Assembly (NCBI RefSeq): GCF_051014685.1
Contig: NW_027478421.1
Span: 248,001 to 312,000, forward strand
Reading direction: 5' to 3'
Length of the DNA stretch: 64,000 bases
From: Ptiloglossa arizonensis
Lineage: Eukaryota > Arthropoda > Insecta > Hymenoptera > Colletidae
Shown: positions 1 through 9,855 of the stretch, one piece after another
How positions within the stretch are numbered: position 1 is the stretch's first letter
Layout: the number at the start of each line of letters is the position of its first letter
Notes under the pieces: model-generated
What the model was told of the DNA's origin: nothing
The model's database searches: none
Seen by the model: the letters and a program-made list of their open reading frames with translations, nothing else
Translations under genes and position numbers: made by a program

Positions 1-33
1 GAGATATGGCAGTTTGGAGGTAAGAAACGCTCG

Positions 34-129
34 AGAAACTCAAAATTTTCGCAGTTCTGATGCTCGACAAGCATAACTAGAACGGCCTAGGGGAAAAGTA
101 CGCACACCGTTGTAATCGGGCGAGTTTCT
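34..129. repeat. Inverted 8-bp pair AGAAACTC / GAGTTTCT at half-monomer spacing, example copy
   Basis: AGAAACTC at 34-41 and its exact reverse complement GAGTTTCT at 122-129 recur in most monomers. Their centres are 88 bp apart within a monomer and 87 bp apart to the next monomer, so the 8-mer alternates orientation at almost exactly half-period spacing along the array. Flanking bases do not extend the symmetry, so there is no evidence that the monomer is an inverted dimer. Function unknown. Confidence 0.6.
42..49. repeat. AAAATTTT palindrome / A-tract (monomer positions 42-49), example copy
   Basis: A self-complementary AAAATTTT lies between a C on each side and recurs in nearly every monomer. 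A related AAATTTT lies at 147-153, its centre about 104 bp away. A-tracts of this kind bend DNA and are common in satellites. Class variants alter it (caaac, cgtaa, an extra T in tttttgc). All four 1-bp indels of the window fall directly at its right edge. Confidence 0.75.
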
Positions 130-329
130 ACTTTCAGATGCAACAGAAATTTTGCGGATTGGTCAATACGTTCGCGAGATATGGCAGTTTGGAGGTAAGC
201 AACGCTTGAGAAACTCAAAATTTTCGCAGTTCTGATGCTCGACAAGCATAACTAGAACGGCCTAGGGGAAAAGTACGCACACCGTTGTAATCGGGCGAGT
301 TTCTACTTTCAGATGCAACAGAAATTTTG

Positions 330-345
330 CGGATTGGTCAATCCG
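330..345. repeat. 16-bp dyad symmetry (monomer positions 155-170), example copy
   Basis: CGGATTG and CAATCCG are perfect inverted arms of 7 bp around a 2-base GT centre. This is the consensus state of each monomer. Common variants break it: cgggtt and cgaatt in the left arm, caatacg, cattccg and gaatccg in the right arm. No matching compensatory changes were seen, so an RNA stem is probably not selected. Short dyads in centromeric satellites have been proposed to favour non-B DNA; relevance here is inference. Confidence 0.7.
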
Positions 346-454
346 TTCGCGAGATATGCCAGTTTGGAGGTACGAAACGCTTGAGAAACTCAAAATTTTC
401 GCAGTTCTGATGCTCGAAACGAATAACTAGAACGGCCTAGGGGAAAAGTACGCA

Positions 455-471
455 TACCGTTGTAATCGGGC
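455..471 (+). promoter_or_regulatory. CENP-B-box-like motif (monomer positions 105-121), example copy
   Basis: The 17-mer taccgttgtaatcgggc, aligned to the mammalian CENP-B box consensus YTTCGTTGGAARCGGGA, matches at 12 of 17 positions. It matches 7 of the 9 bases considered essential (nTTCGnnnnAnnCGGGn): C, G, the central A and all of CGGG. The same interval recurs in every monomer. Its right half is nearly constant, while its left half varies among accg, agtg, agcg, acag and acat. CENP-B and its relatives derive from pogo-like transposases; whether this organism has a binder is unknown. Chance resemblance is possible (a rough hand estimate is a few percent for one monomer on both strands). 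Confidence 0.35.
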
Positions 472-1750
472 GAGTTTCTACCTTCAGATGCAACAGAAAT
501 TTTGCGGGTTGGTCAATCCGTTCGCGAGATATGGCAGTTTGGAAGTAAGAAACGCTTGAGAAACTCAAAATTTTCGCAGTTCTGATGCTCGAAACGAATA
601 ACTAGAACGGCCTAGGGAAAAAGTACGCATACCGTTGTAATCGGGCGAGTTTCTACCTTCAGATGCAACAGAAATTTTGCGGATTGGTCAATCCGTTCGC
701 GAGATATGGCAGTTTGGAGGTAAGCAACGCTTGAAAAACTGAAAATTTTCGCAGTTCTGTTGCTCGAAACGAATAACTAGAACGGGCTAGGGGAAAAGTA
801 CGCATACATTTGTAATCGGGCGAATTTCTACTTTCAGATGCAACAGAAATTTTGCGGATTGGTCAATCCGTTCGCGAGATATGGCAGTTTGGAGGTAAGA
901 AACGCTCGAGAAACTCAAAATTTTCGCAGTTCTGATGCTCGACAAGCATAACTAGAACGGCCTAGGGGAAAAGTACGCACACCGTTGTAATCGGGCGAGT
1001 TTCTACTTTCAGATGCAACAGAAATTTTGCGGATTGGTCAATACGTTCGCGAGATATGGCAGTTTGGAGGTAAGCAACGCTTGAGAAACTCAAAATTTTC
1101 GCAGTTCTGATGCTCGACAAGCATAACTAGAACGGCCTAGGGGAAAAGTACGCACACCGTTGTAATCGGGCGAGTTTCTACTTTCAGATGCAACAGAAAT
1201 TTTGCGGATTGGTCAATCCGTTCGCGAGATATGCCAGTTTGGAGGTACGAAACGCTTGAGAAACTCAAAATTTTCGCAGTTCTGATGCTCGAAACGAATA
1301 ACTAGAACGGCCTAGGGGAAAAGTACGCATACCGTTGTAATCGGGCGAGTTTCTACCTTCAGATGCAACAGAAATTTTGCGGGTTGGTCAATCCGTTCGC
1401 GAGATATGGCAGTTTGGAAGTAAGAAACGCTTGAGAAACTCAAAATTTTCGCAGTTCTGATGCTCGAAACGAATAACTAGAACGGCCTAGGGAAAAAGTA
1501 CGCATACCGTTGTAATCGGGCGAGTTTCTACCTTCAGATGCAACAGAAATTTTGCGGATTGGTCAATCCGTTCGCGAGATATGGCAGTTTGGAGGTAAGC
1601 AACGCTTGAAAAACTGAAAATTTTCGCAGTTCTGTTGCTCGAAACGAATAACTAGAACGGGCTAGGGGAAAAGTACGCATACATTTGTAATCGGGCGAAT
1701 TTCTACTTTCAGATGCAACAGAAATTTTGCGGATTGGTCAATCCGTTCGC

Positions 1751-2975
1751 GAGATATGGCAGTTTGGAGGTAAGAAACGCTCGAGAAACTCAAAATTTTC
1801 GCAGTTCTGTTGCTCGAAACGAATAACTAGAACGGCCTAGGGGAAAAGTACGCATAGTGTTGTAATCGGGCGAGTTTCTACTTTCAGATGCAACAGAAAT
1901 TTTGCGGATTGGTCAATACGTTCGCGAGATATGGCAGTTTGGAGGTAAGCAACGCTTGAGAAACTCAAAATTTTCGCAGTTCTGATGCTCGAAACGAATA
2001 ACTAGAACGGCCTAGGGGAAAAGTACGCATAGTGTTGTAATCGGGCGAGTTTCTACTTTCAGATGCAACAGAAATTTTGCGGATTGGTCAATCCGTTCGC
2101 GAGATATGGCAGTTTGGAGGTACGAAACGCTTGAGAAACTCAAAATTTTCGCAGTTCTGATGCTCGAAACGAATAACTAGAACGGCCTAGGGGAAAAGTA
2201 CGCATACCGTTGTAATCGGGCGAGTTTCTACCTTCAGATGCAACAGAAATTTTGCGGGTTGGTCAATCCGTTCGCGAGATATGGCAGTTTGGAAGTAAGA
2301 AACGCTTGAGAAACTCAAAATTTTCGCAGTTCTGATGCTCGAAACGAATAACTAGAACGGCCTAGGGAAAAAGTACGCATACCGTTGTAATCGGGCGAGT
2401 TTCTACCTTCAGATGCAACAGAAATTTTGCGGATTGGTCAATCCGTTCGCGAGATATGGCAGTTTGGAGGTAAGCAACGCTTGAAAAACTGAAAATTTTC
2501 ACAGTTCTGTTGCTCGAAACGAATAACTAGAACGGGCTAGGGGAAAAGTACGCATACATTTGTAATCGGGCGAATTTCTACTTTCAGATGCAACAGAAAT
2601 TTTGCGGATTGGTCAATCCGTTCGCGAGATATGGCAGTTTGGAGGTAAGAAACGCTCGAGAAACTCAAAATTTTCGCAGTTCTGATGCTCGACAAGCATA
2701 ACTAGAACGGCCTAGGGGAAAAGTACGCACACCGTTGTAATCGGGCGAGTTTCTACTTTCAGATGCAACAGAAATTTTGCGGATTGGTCAATACGTTCGC
2801 GAGATATGGCAGTTTGGAAGTAAGCAACGCTTGAGAAACTCAAAATTTTCGCAGTTCTGTTGCTCGAAACGAATAACTAGAACGGGCTAGGGGAAAAGTA
2901 CGCATACAGTTGTAATCGGGCGAGTTTCTACTTTCAGATGCATCAGAAATTTTGCGGATTGGACAATCCGTTCGC
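1751..2975 (+). repeat. Diverged continuation of the 5-mer HOR with class-mixed monomers
   Basis: The 875-bp order continues, but the first two monomers (1751, 1926) carry the gaaacg/catagtgt block instead of gacaag/cacaccgt. Monomers 2101, 2276 and 2451 match classes 3, 4 and 5, the last with a private acagttctg. 2626 matches class 1, and 2801 is a modified class 2 (ctgt, gggctag, catacagt, catcag, ggaca). The mosaics suggest conversion or crossover inside monomers. Confidence 0.8.
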
Positions 2976-4680
2976 GAGATGTGGCAGTTTGTAGGAGAGA
3001 AACGCTCGAGAAACTCAAAATTTTCGCAGTTCTGTTGCTCGAAACGAATAACTAGAACGGCCTAGGGGAAAAGTACGCATAGTGTTGTAATCGGGCGAGT
3101 TTCTACTTTCAGATGCAACAGAAATTTTGCGAATTGGTCAATCCGTTCGCGAGATATGGCAGTTTGGAGGTAAGAAACGATCGAGAAACTCAAAATTTTC
3201 GCAGTTCTGATGCTCGACAAGCATAACTAGAACGGCCTAGGGGAAAAGTACGCACACCGTTGTAATCGGGCGAGTTTCTACCTTCAGATGCAACAGAAAT
3301 TTTGCGGGTTGGTCAATCCGTTCGCGAGATATGGCAGTTTGGAAGTAAGAAACGCTTGAGAAACTCAAAATTTTCGCAGTTCTGTTGCTCGAAACGAATA
3401 ACTAGAACGGCCTAGGGGAAAAGTACGCATAGTGTTGTAATCGGGCGAGTTTCTACTTTCAGATGCATCAGAAATTTTGCGGATTGGACAATCCGTTCGC
3501 GAGATGTGGCAGTTTGTAGGAGAGAAACGCTCGAGAAACTCAAAATTTTCGCAGTTCTGTTGCTCGAAACGAATAACTAGAACGGGCTAGGGGAAAAGTA
3601 CGCATGCCGTTGTAATCGGGCGAGTTTCTACTTTCAGATGCAACAGAAATTTTGCGAATTGGTCAATCCGTTCGCGAGATATGGCAGTTTGGAGGTAAGA
3701 AACGCTCGAGAAACTCAAAATTTTCGCAGTTCTGATGCTCGACAAGCATAACTAGAACGGCCTAGGGGAAAAGTACGCACACCGTTGTAATCGGGCGAGT
3801 TTCTACTTTCAGATGCAACAGAAATTTTGCGGATTGGTCAATCCGTTCGCGAGATATGGCAGTTTGGAGGTAAGCAACGCTTGAAAAACTCAAAATTTTC
3901 GCAGTTCTGATGCTCGAAACGAATAACTAGAACGGCCTAGGGGAAAAGTACGCATACCGTTGTAATCGGGCGAGTTTCTACTTTCAGATGCAACAGAAAT
4001 TTTGCGGATTGGTCAATCCGTTCGCGAGATATGGCAGTTTGGAGGTAAGCAACGCTTGAAAAACTCAAAATTTTCGCAGTTCTGATGCTCGAAACGAATA
4101 ACTAGAACGGCCTAGGGGAAAAGTACGCATACCGTTGTAATCGGGCGAGTTTCTACTTTCAGATGCAACAGAAATTTTGCGGATTGGTCAATCCGTTCGC
4201 GAGTTATGGCAGCTTGGATGTAAGAAACGCTTGAGAAACTCAAAATTTTCGCAGTTCTGTTGCTCGAAACGAATAACTAGAACGGCCTAGGGGAAAAGTA
4301 CGCATAGTGTTGTAATCGGGCGAGTTTCTACTTTCAGATGCAACAGAAATTTTGCGAATTGGTCAATCCGTTCGCGAGATATGGCAGTTTGGAGGTAAGA
4401 AACGATCGAGAAACTCAAAATTTTCGCAGTTCTGATGCTCGACAAGCATAACTAGAACGGCCTAGGGGAAAAGTACGCACACCGTTGTAATCGGGCGAGT
4501 TTCTACGTTCAGATGCAACAGAAATTTTGCGGATTGGTCAATCCGTTCGCGAGATATGGCAGTTTGGAGGTAAGCAACGCTTGAAAAACTCAAACTTTTC
4601 GCAGTTCTGTTGCTCGAAACGAATAACTAGAACGGGCTAGGGGAAAAGTACGCATACCGTTGTAATCGGGCGAGTTTCTA
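2101..4680 (+). repeat. Segmental duplication, left copy (26-monomer offset)
   Basis: Matches about 6651-9055 at an offset of 4550 bp (26 monomers), including private variants such as acagttctg in monomers 2451 and 7001 and the paired gatgtgg monomers (2976/3501 against 7526/8051). The left copy has one extra monomer (3851 and 4026 are a duplicated pair), so from 4201 the offset falls to 4375 bp. The junction at the left lies inside monomer 1926/6476. Confidence 0.85.
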
Positions 4681-4725
4681 CCTTCAGATGCAACAGAAAT
4701 TTTGCGGGTTGGTCAATCCGTTCGC
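2976..4725 (+). repeat. Mixed block with two 'gatgtgg/gtaggagaga' monomers
   Basis: Monomers 2976 and 3501 carry a distinctive left end (gagatgtggc, gtaggagaga) and are 525 bp apart. Each is preceded by a monomer with catcag and ggacaatcc. Others include cgatcgag monomers (3151, 4376), a directly duplicated identical-looking pair (3851 and 4026), a gagttatggcagcttggatg monomer (4201) and a caaactttt monomer (4551). Most of this block recurs at about 7.5-9.1 kb. Confidence 0.8.
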
Positions 4726-6300
4726 GAGATATGGCAGTTTGGAAGTAAGAAACGCTTGAGAAACTCAAAATTTTCGCAGTTCTGATGCTCGAAACGAATA
4801 ACTAGAACGGCCTAGGGAAAAAGTACGCATACCGTTGTAATCGGGCGAGTTTCTACCTTCAGATGCAACAGAAATTTTGCGGATTGGTCAATCCGTTGGC
4901 GAGATATGGCAGTTTGGAGGTAAGCAACGCTTGAAAAACTGAAAATTTTCGCAGTTCTGTTGCTCGAAACGAATAACTAGAACGGGCTAGGGGAAAAGTA
5001 CGCATACATTTGTAATCGGGCGAATTTCTACTTTCAGATGCAACAGAAATTTTGCGGATTGGTCAATCCGTTCGCGAGATATGGCAGTTTGGAGGTAAGA
5101 AACGCTCGAGAAACTCAAAATTTTCGCAGTTCTGATGCTCGACAAGCATAACTAGAACGGCCTAGGGGAAAAGTACGCACACCGTTGTAATCGGGCGAGT
5201 TTCTACTTTCAGATGCAACAGAAATTTTGCGGATTGGTCAATACGTTCGCGAGATATGGCAGTTTGGAGGTAAGCAACGCTTGAGAAACTCAAAATTTTC
5301 GCAGTTCTGATGCTCGACAAGCATAACTAGAACGGCCTAGGGGAAAAGTACGCACACCCTTGTAATCGGGCGAGTTTCTACTTTCAGATGCAACAGAAAT
5401 TTTGCGGATTGGTCAATCCGTTCGCGAGATATGGCAGTTTGGAGGTACGAAACGCTTGAGAAACTCAAAATTTTCGCAGTTCTGATGCTCGAAACGAATA
5501 ACTAGAACGGCCTAGGGGAAAAGTACGCATACCGTTGTAATCGGGCGAGTTTCTACCTTCAGATGCAACAGAAATTTTGCGGGTTGGTCAATCCGTTCGC
5601 GAGATATGGCAGTTTGGAAGTAAGAAACGCTTGAGAAACTCAAAATTTTCGCAGTTCTGATGCTCGAAACGAATAACTAGAACGGCCTAGGGAAAAAGTA
5701 CGCATACCGTTGTAATCGGGCGAGTTTCTACCTTCAGATGCAACAGAAATTTTGCGGATTGGTCAATCCGTTGGCGAGATATGGCAGTTTGGAGGTAAGC
5801 AACGCTTGAAAAACTGAAAATTTTCGCAGTTCTGTTGCTCGAAACGAATAACTAGAACGGGCTAGGGGAAAAGTACGCATACATTTGTAATCGGGCGAAT
5901 TTCTACTTTCAGATGCAACAGAAATTTTGCGGATTGGTCAATCCGTTCGCGAGATATGGCAGTTTGGAGGTAAGAAACGCTCGAGAAACTCAAAATTTTC
6001 GCAGTTCTGATGCTCGACAAGCATAACTAGAACGGCCTAGGGGAAAAGTACGCACACCGTTGTAATCGGGCGAGTTTCTACTTTCAGATGCAACAGAAAT
6101 TTTGCGGATTGGTCAATACGTTCGCGAGATATGGCAGTTTGGAGGTAAGCAACGCTTGAGAAACTCAAAATTTTCGCAGTTCTGATGCTCGACAAGCATA
6201 ACTAGAACGGCCTAGGGGAAAAGTACGCACACCGTTGTAATCGGGCGAGTTTCTACTTTCAGACGCAACAGAAATTTTGCGGATTGGTCAATCCGTTCGC
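4726..6300 (+). repeat. 5-mer HOR, second block (875-bp period)
   Basis: Starts with class 4 at 4726, then 5, 1, 2, 3, 4, 5, 1, 2 through 6300. Both class-4 monomers (4726, 5601) share a private ttggc end that destroys the NruI junction site, showing that this 875-bp copy was itself duplicated. Monomer 5251 has caccct and 6126 has agacgcaac as single-copy changes. Confidence 0.88.
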
Positions 6301-6650
6301 GAGATATGGCAGTTTGAAGGTAAGAAACGCTGGAGAAACTCCAAATTTTCGCAGTTCTGATGCTCGACAAGCATAACTAGAACGGCCTAGGGGAAAAGTA
6401 CGCATACCGTTGTAATCGGGCGAGTTTCTACCTTCAGATGCAACAGAAATTTTGCGGATTGGTCAATCCGTTCGCGAGATATGGCAGTTTGGAAGTAAGA
6501 AACGCTTGAGAAACTCAAAATTTTCGCAGTTCTGATGCTCGAAACGAATAACTAGAACGGCCTAGGGGAAAAGTACGCATAGTGTTGTAATCGGGCGAGT
6601 TTCTACTTTCAGATGCAACAGAAATTTTGCGGATTGGTCAATCCGTTCGC
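6301..6650 (+). repeat. Two transition monomers
   Basis: 6301 has gaagg, ctggag and ctccaaatt with gacaag but cataccgt/ccttc. 6476 is ggaag with catagtgt. They join the 5-mer block to the right copy of the segmental duplication and contain the left junction of that copy. Confidence 0.7.
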
Positions 6651-9055
6651 GAGATATGGCAGTTTGGAGGTACGAAACGCTTGAGAAACTCAAAATTTTC
6701 GCAGTTCTGATGCTCGAAACGAATAACTAGAACGGCCTAGGGGAAAAGTACGCATACCGTTGTAATCGGGCGAGTTTCTACCTTCAGATGCAACAGAAAT
6801 TTTGCGGGTTGGTCAATCCGTTCGCGAGATATGGCAGTTTGGAAGTAAGAAACGCTTGAGAAACTCAAAATTTTCGCAGTTCTGATGCTCGAAACGAATA
6901 ACTAGAACGGCCTAGGGAAAAAGTACGCATACCGTTGTAATCGGGCGAGTTTCTACCTTCAGATGCAACAGAAATTTTGCGGATTGGTCAATCCGTTCGC
7001 GAGATATGGCAGTTTGGAGGTAAGCAACGCTTGAAAAACTGAAAATTTTCACAGTTCTGTTGCTCGAAACGAATAACTAGAACGGGCTAGGGGAAAAGTA
7101 CGCATACATTTGTAATCGGGCGAATTTCTACTTTCAGATGCAACAGAAATTTTGCGGATTGGTCAATCCGTTCGCGAGATATGGCAGTTTGGAGGTAAGA
7201 AACGCTCGAGAAACTCAAAATTTTCGCAGTTCTGATGCTCGACAAGCATAACTAGAACGGCCTAGGGGAAAAGTACGCACACCGTTGTAATCGGGCGAGT
7301 TTCTACTTTCAGATGCAACAGAAATTTTGCGGATTGGTCAATACGTTCGCGAGATATGGCAGTTTGGAGGTAAGCAACGCTTGAGAAACTCAAAATTTTC
7401 GCAGTTCTGTTGCTCGAAACGAATAACTAGAACGGGCTAGGGGAAAAGTACGCATACAGTTGTAATCGGGCGAGTTTCTACTTTCAGATGCATCAGAAAT
7501 TTTGCGGATTGGACAATCCGTTCGCGAGATGTGGCAGTTTGTAGGAGAGAAACGCTCGAGAAACTCAAAATTTTCGCAGTTCTGTTGCTCGAAACGAATA
7601 ACTAGAACGGCCTAGGGGAAAAGTACGCATAGTGTTGTAATCGGGCGAGTTTCTACTTTCAGATGCAACAGAAATTTTGCGAATTGGTCAATCCGTTCGC
7701 GAGATATGGCAGTTTGGAGGTAAGAAACGATCGAGAAACTCAAAATTTTCGCAGTTCTGATGCTCGACAAGCATAACTAGAACGGCCTAGGGGAAAAGTA
7801 CGCACACCGTTGTAATCGGGCGAGTTTCTACCTTCAGATGCAACAGAAATTTTGCGGGTTGGTCAATCCGTTCGCGAGATATGGCAGTTTGGAAGTAAGA
7901 AACGCTTGAGAAACTCAAAATTTTCGCAGTTCTGTTGCTCGAAACGAATAACTAGAACGGCCTAGGGGAAAAGTACGCATAGTGTTGTAATCGGGCGAGT
8001 TTCTACTTTCAGATGCATCAGAAATTTTGCGGATTGGACAATCCGTTCGCGAGATGTGGCAGTTTGTAGGAGAGAAACGCTCGAGAAACTCAAAATTTTC
8101 GCAGTTCTGTTGCTCGAAACGAATAACTAGAACGGGCTAGGGGAAAAGTACGCATGCCGTTGTAATCGGGCGAGTTTCTACTTTCAGATGCAACAGAAAT
8201 TTTGCGAATTGGTCAATCCGTTCGCGAGATATGGCAGTTTGGAGGTAAGAAACGCTCGAGAAACTCAAAATTTTCGCAGTTCTGATGCTCGACAAGCATA
8301 ACTAGAACGGCCTAGGGGAAAAGTACGCACACCGTTGTAATCGGGCGAGTTTCTACTTTCAGATGCAACAGAAATTTTGCGGATTGGTCAATCCGTTCGC
8401 GAGATATGGCAGTTTGGAGGTAAGCAACGCTTGAAAAACTCAAAATTTTCGCAGTTCTGATGCTCGAAACGAATAACTAGAACGGCCTAGGGGAAAAGTA
8501 CGCATACCGTTGTAATCGGGCGAGTTTCTACTTTCAGATGCAACAGAAATTTTGCGGATTGGTCAATCCGTTCGCGAGTTATGGCAGCTTGGATGTAAGA
8601 AACGCTTGAGAAACTCAAAATTTTCGCAGTTCTGTTGCTCGAAACGAATAACTAGAACGGCCTAGGGGAAAAGTACGCATAGTGTTGTAATCGGGCGAGT
8701 TTCTACTTTCAGATGCAACAGAAATTTTGCGAATTGGTCAATCCGTTCGCGAGATATGGCAGTTTGGAGGTAAGAAACGATCGAGAAACTCAAAATTTTC
8801 GCAGTTCTGATGCTCGACAAGCATAACTAGAACGGCCTAGGGGAAAAGTACGCACACCGTTGTAATCGGGCGAGTTTCTACGTTCAGATGCAACAGAAAT
8901 TTTGCGGATTGGTCAATCCGTTCGCGAGATATGGCAGTTTGGAGGTAAGCAACGCTTGAAAAACTCAAACTTTTCGCAGTTCTGTTGCTCGAAACGAATA
9001 ACTAGAACGGGCTAGGGGAAAAGTACGCATACCGTTGTAATCGGGCGAGTTTCTA
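6651..9055 (+). repeat. Segmental duplication, right copy
   Basis: Counterpart of 2101-4680. It lacks the second monomer of the 3851/4026 pair (8401 is followed directly by the gagttatggcagcttggatg monomer 8576). It diverges in the last part of monomer 8926, where gcaagagaaatttagcgg appears instead of gcaacagaaattttgcggg. Monomer 7351 has ggagg where 2801 has ggaag. Confidence 0.85.
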
Positions 9056-9800
9056 CTTTCAGATGCAAGAGAAATTTAGCGGATTGGTCAATCCGTTCGC
9101 GAGTTATGGCAGTTTGGAGGTAAGAAACGCTTGAGAAACTCGTAATTTTCGAAATTCTGATGCTCGAAACGAATAACTAGAACGGCCTAGGGGAAAAGTA
9201 CGCATAGTGTTGTAATCGGGCGAGTTTCTACTTTCAGATGCAACAGAAATTTTGCGGATTGGTCAATCCGTTCGCGAGATATGGCAGTTTGGAGGTAAGA
9301 AACGCTTGAAAAACTCAAAATTTTCGCAGTTCTGATGCTCGAAACGAATAACTAGAACGGCCTTGGGGAAAAGTACGCGCACCGTTGTAATCGGGCGAGT
9401 TTCTACCTTCAGATGCAACAGAAATTTTGCAGATTGGTCAATCCGATCGCGAGATATGGCAGTTTGGAAGTAAGAAACGCTTGAGAAACTCAAAATTTTC
9501 GCAGTTCTGATGCTCGAAATGAATAACTAGAACGGCCTAGGGGAAAAGTACGCACACCGTTGTAATCGGGCGTGTTTCTACTTTCAGATGCAACAGAAAT
9601 TTTGCGGATTGGTCAATCCGTTCGCGAGATATGGCAGTTTGGAGGTACGAAACGCTTGAGAAACTCAAAATTTTCGCAGTTCTGATGCTCGAAACGAATA
9701 ACTAGAACGGCCTAGGGGAAAAGTACGCATACCGTTGTAATCGGGCGAGTTTCTACCTTCAGATGCAACAGAAATTTTGCGGGTTGGTCATTCCGTTCGC
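8926..9800 (+). repeat. Anchor module: caaac monomer, gagttatgg/cgtaa monomer, ttgaa, ggaag
   Basis: An ordered set (8926 caaactttt with gcaagag; 9101 gagttatgg with cgtaatttt; 9276 ttgaa; 9451 ggaag with aaatgaata; 9626 tacga with cgtgtttc before it) that recurs at 21001, 23801 and in altered form from 28876 onward. It serves as a landmark for the long HORs. Confidence 0.8.
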
Positions 9801-9855
9801 GAGATATGGCAGTTTGGAAGTAAGAAACGCTTGAGAAACTCAAAATTTTCGCAGT

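Larger units (their letters stand above)
1..175 (+). repeat. Representative satellite monomer (phase reference)
   Basis: First complete monomer, used here to number positions 1-175. The consensus is about 44% G+C with 13 CpGs. Near-constant stretches lie around 36-49, 71-82, 110-119 and 136-154. Variable sites cluster at 18-25 (ggagg/ggaag/ggatg/gtagg; taaga/tacga/taagc), 29-34 (gcttgag, gctcgag, actcgag, gctggag, gcttgaa), 60-70 (gaaacg or gacaag), 86-92, 104-110, 131-132, 156-158 and 164-169. NruI (TCGCGA) spans each monomer junction and AvrII (CCTAGG) lies at 86-91 in most copies. The start point is an arbitrary phase choice. Confidence 0.95.
1..1750 (+). repeat. 5-mer higher-order repeat, two 875-bp copies
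   Basis: Copies 1-875 and 876-1750 look identical by eye, including a private atgcc at the third monomer (351, 1226). Monomer order: (1) taaga/ctcgag/gacaag/cacaccgt ending caatacg; (2) taagc/ttgag/gacaag; (3) tacga/cataccgt/ccttc/gggtt; (4) ggaag, ggaaaaag, ccttc; (5) taagc/ttgaa/gaaaatttt/ctgt/gggctag/catacatt/cgaat. Identity between copies with clear divergence among the five monomers is the hallmark of an HOR. Confidence 0.92.

Noticed and set aside
1..175. Monomer as a diverged inverted dimer
   Set aside because: Only the 8-bp AGAAACTC/GAGTTTCT pair is symmetric; extending the comparison under the same axis gives no further match, for example AAAATTTT has no counterpart.
9263..9493. 76-codon open frame on the minus strand
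   Set aside because: It spans about 1.3 satellite monomers. Because 175 is not a multiple of 3, the frame shifts with each monomer and meets stops in almost all copies; it is open here only through local substitutions. No start context or family similarity.
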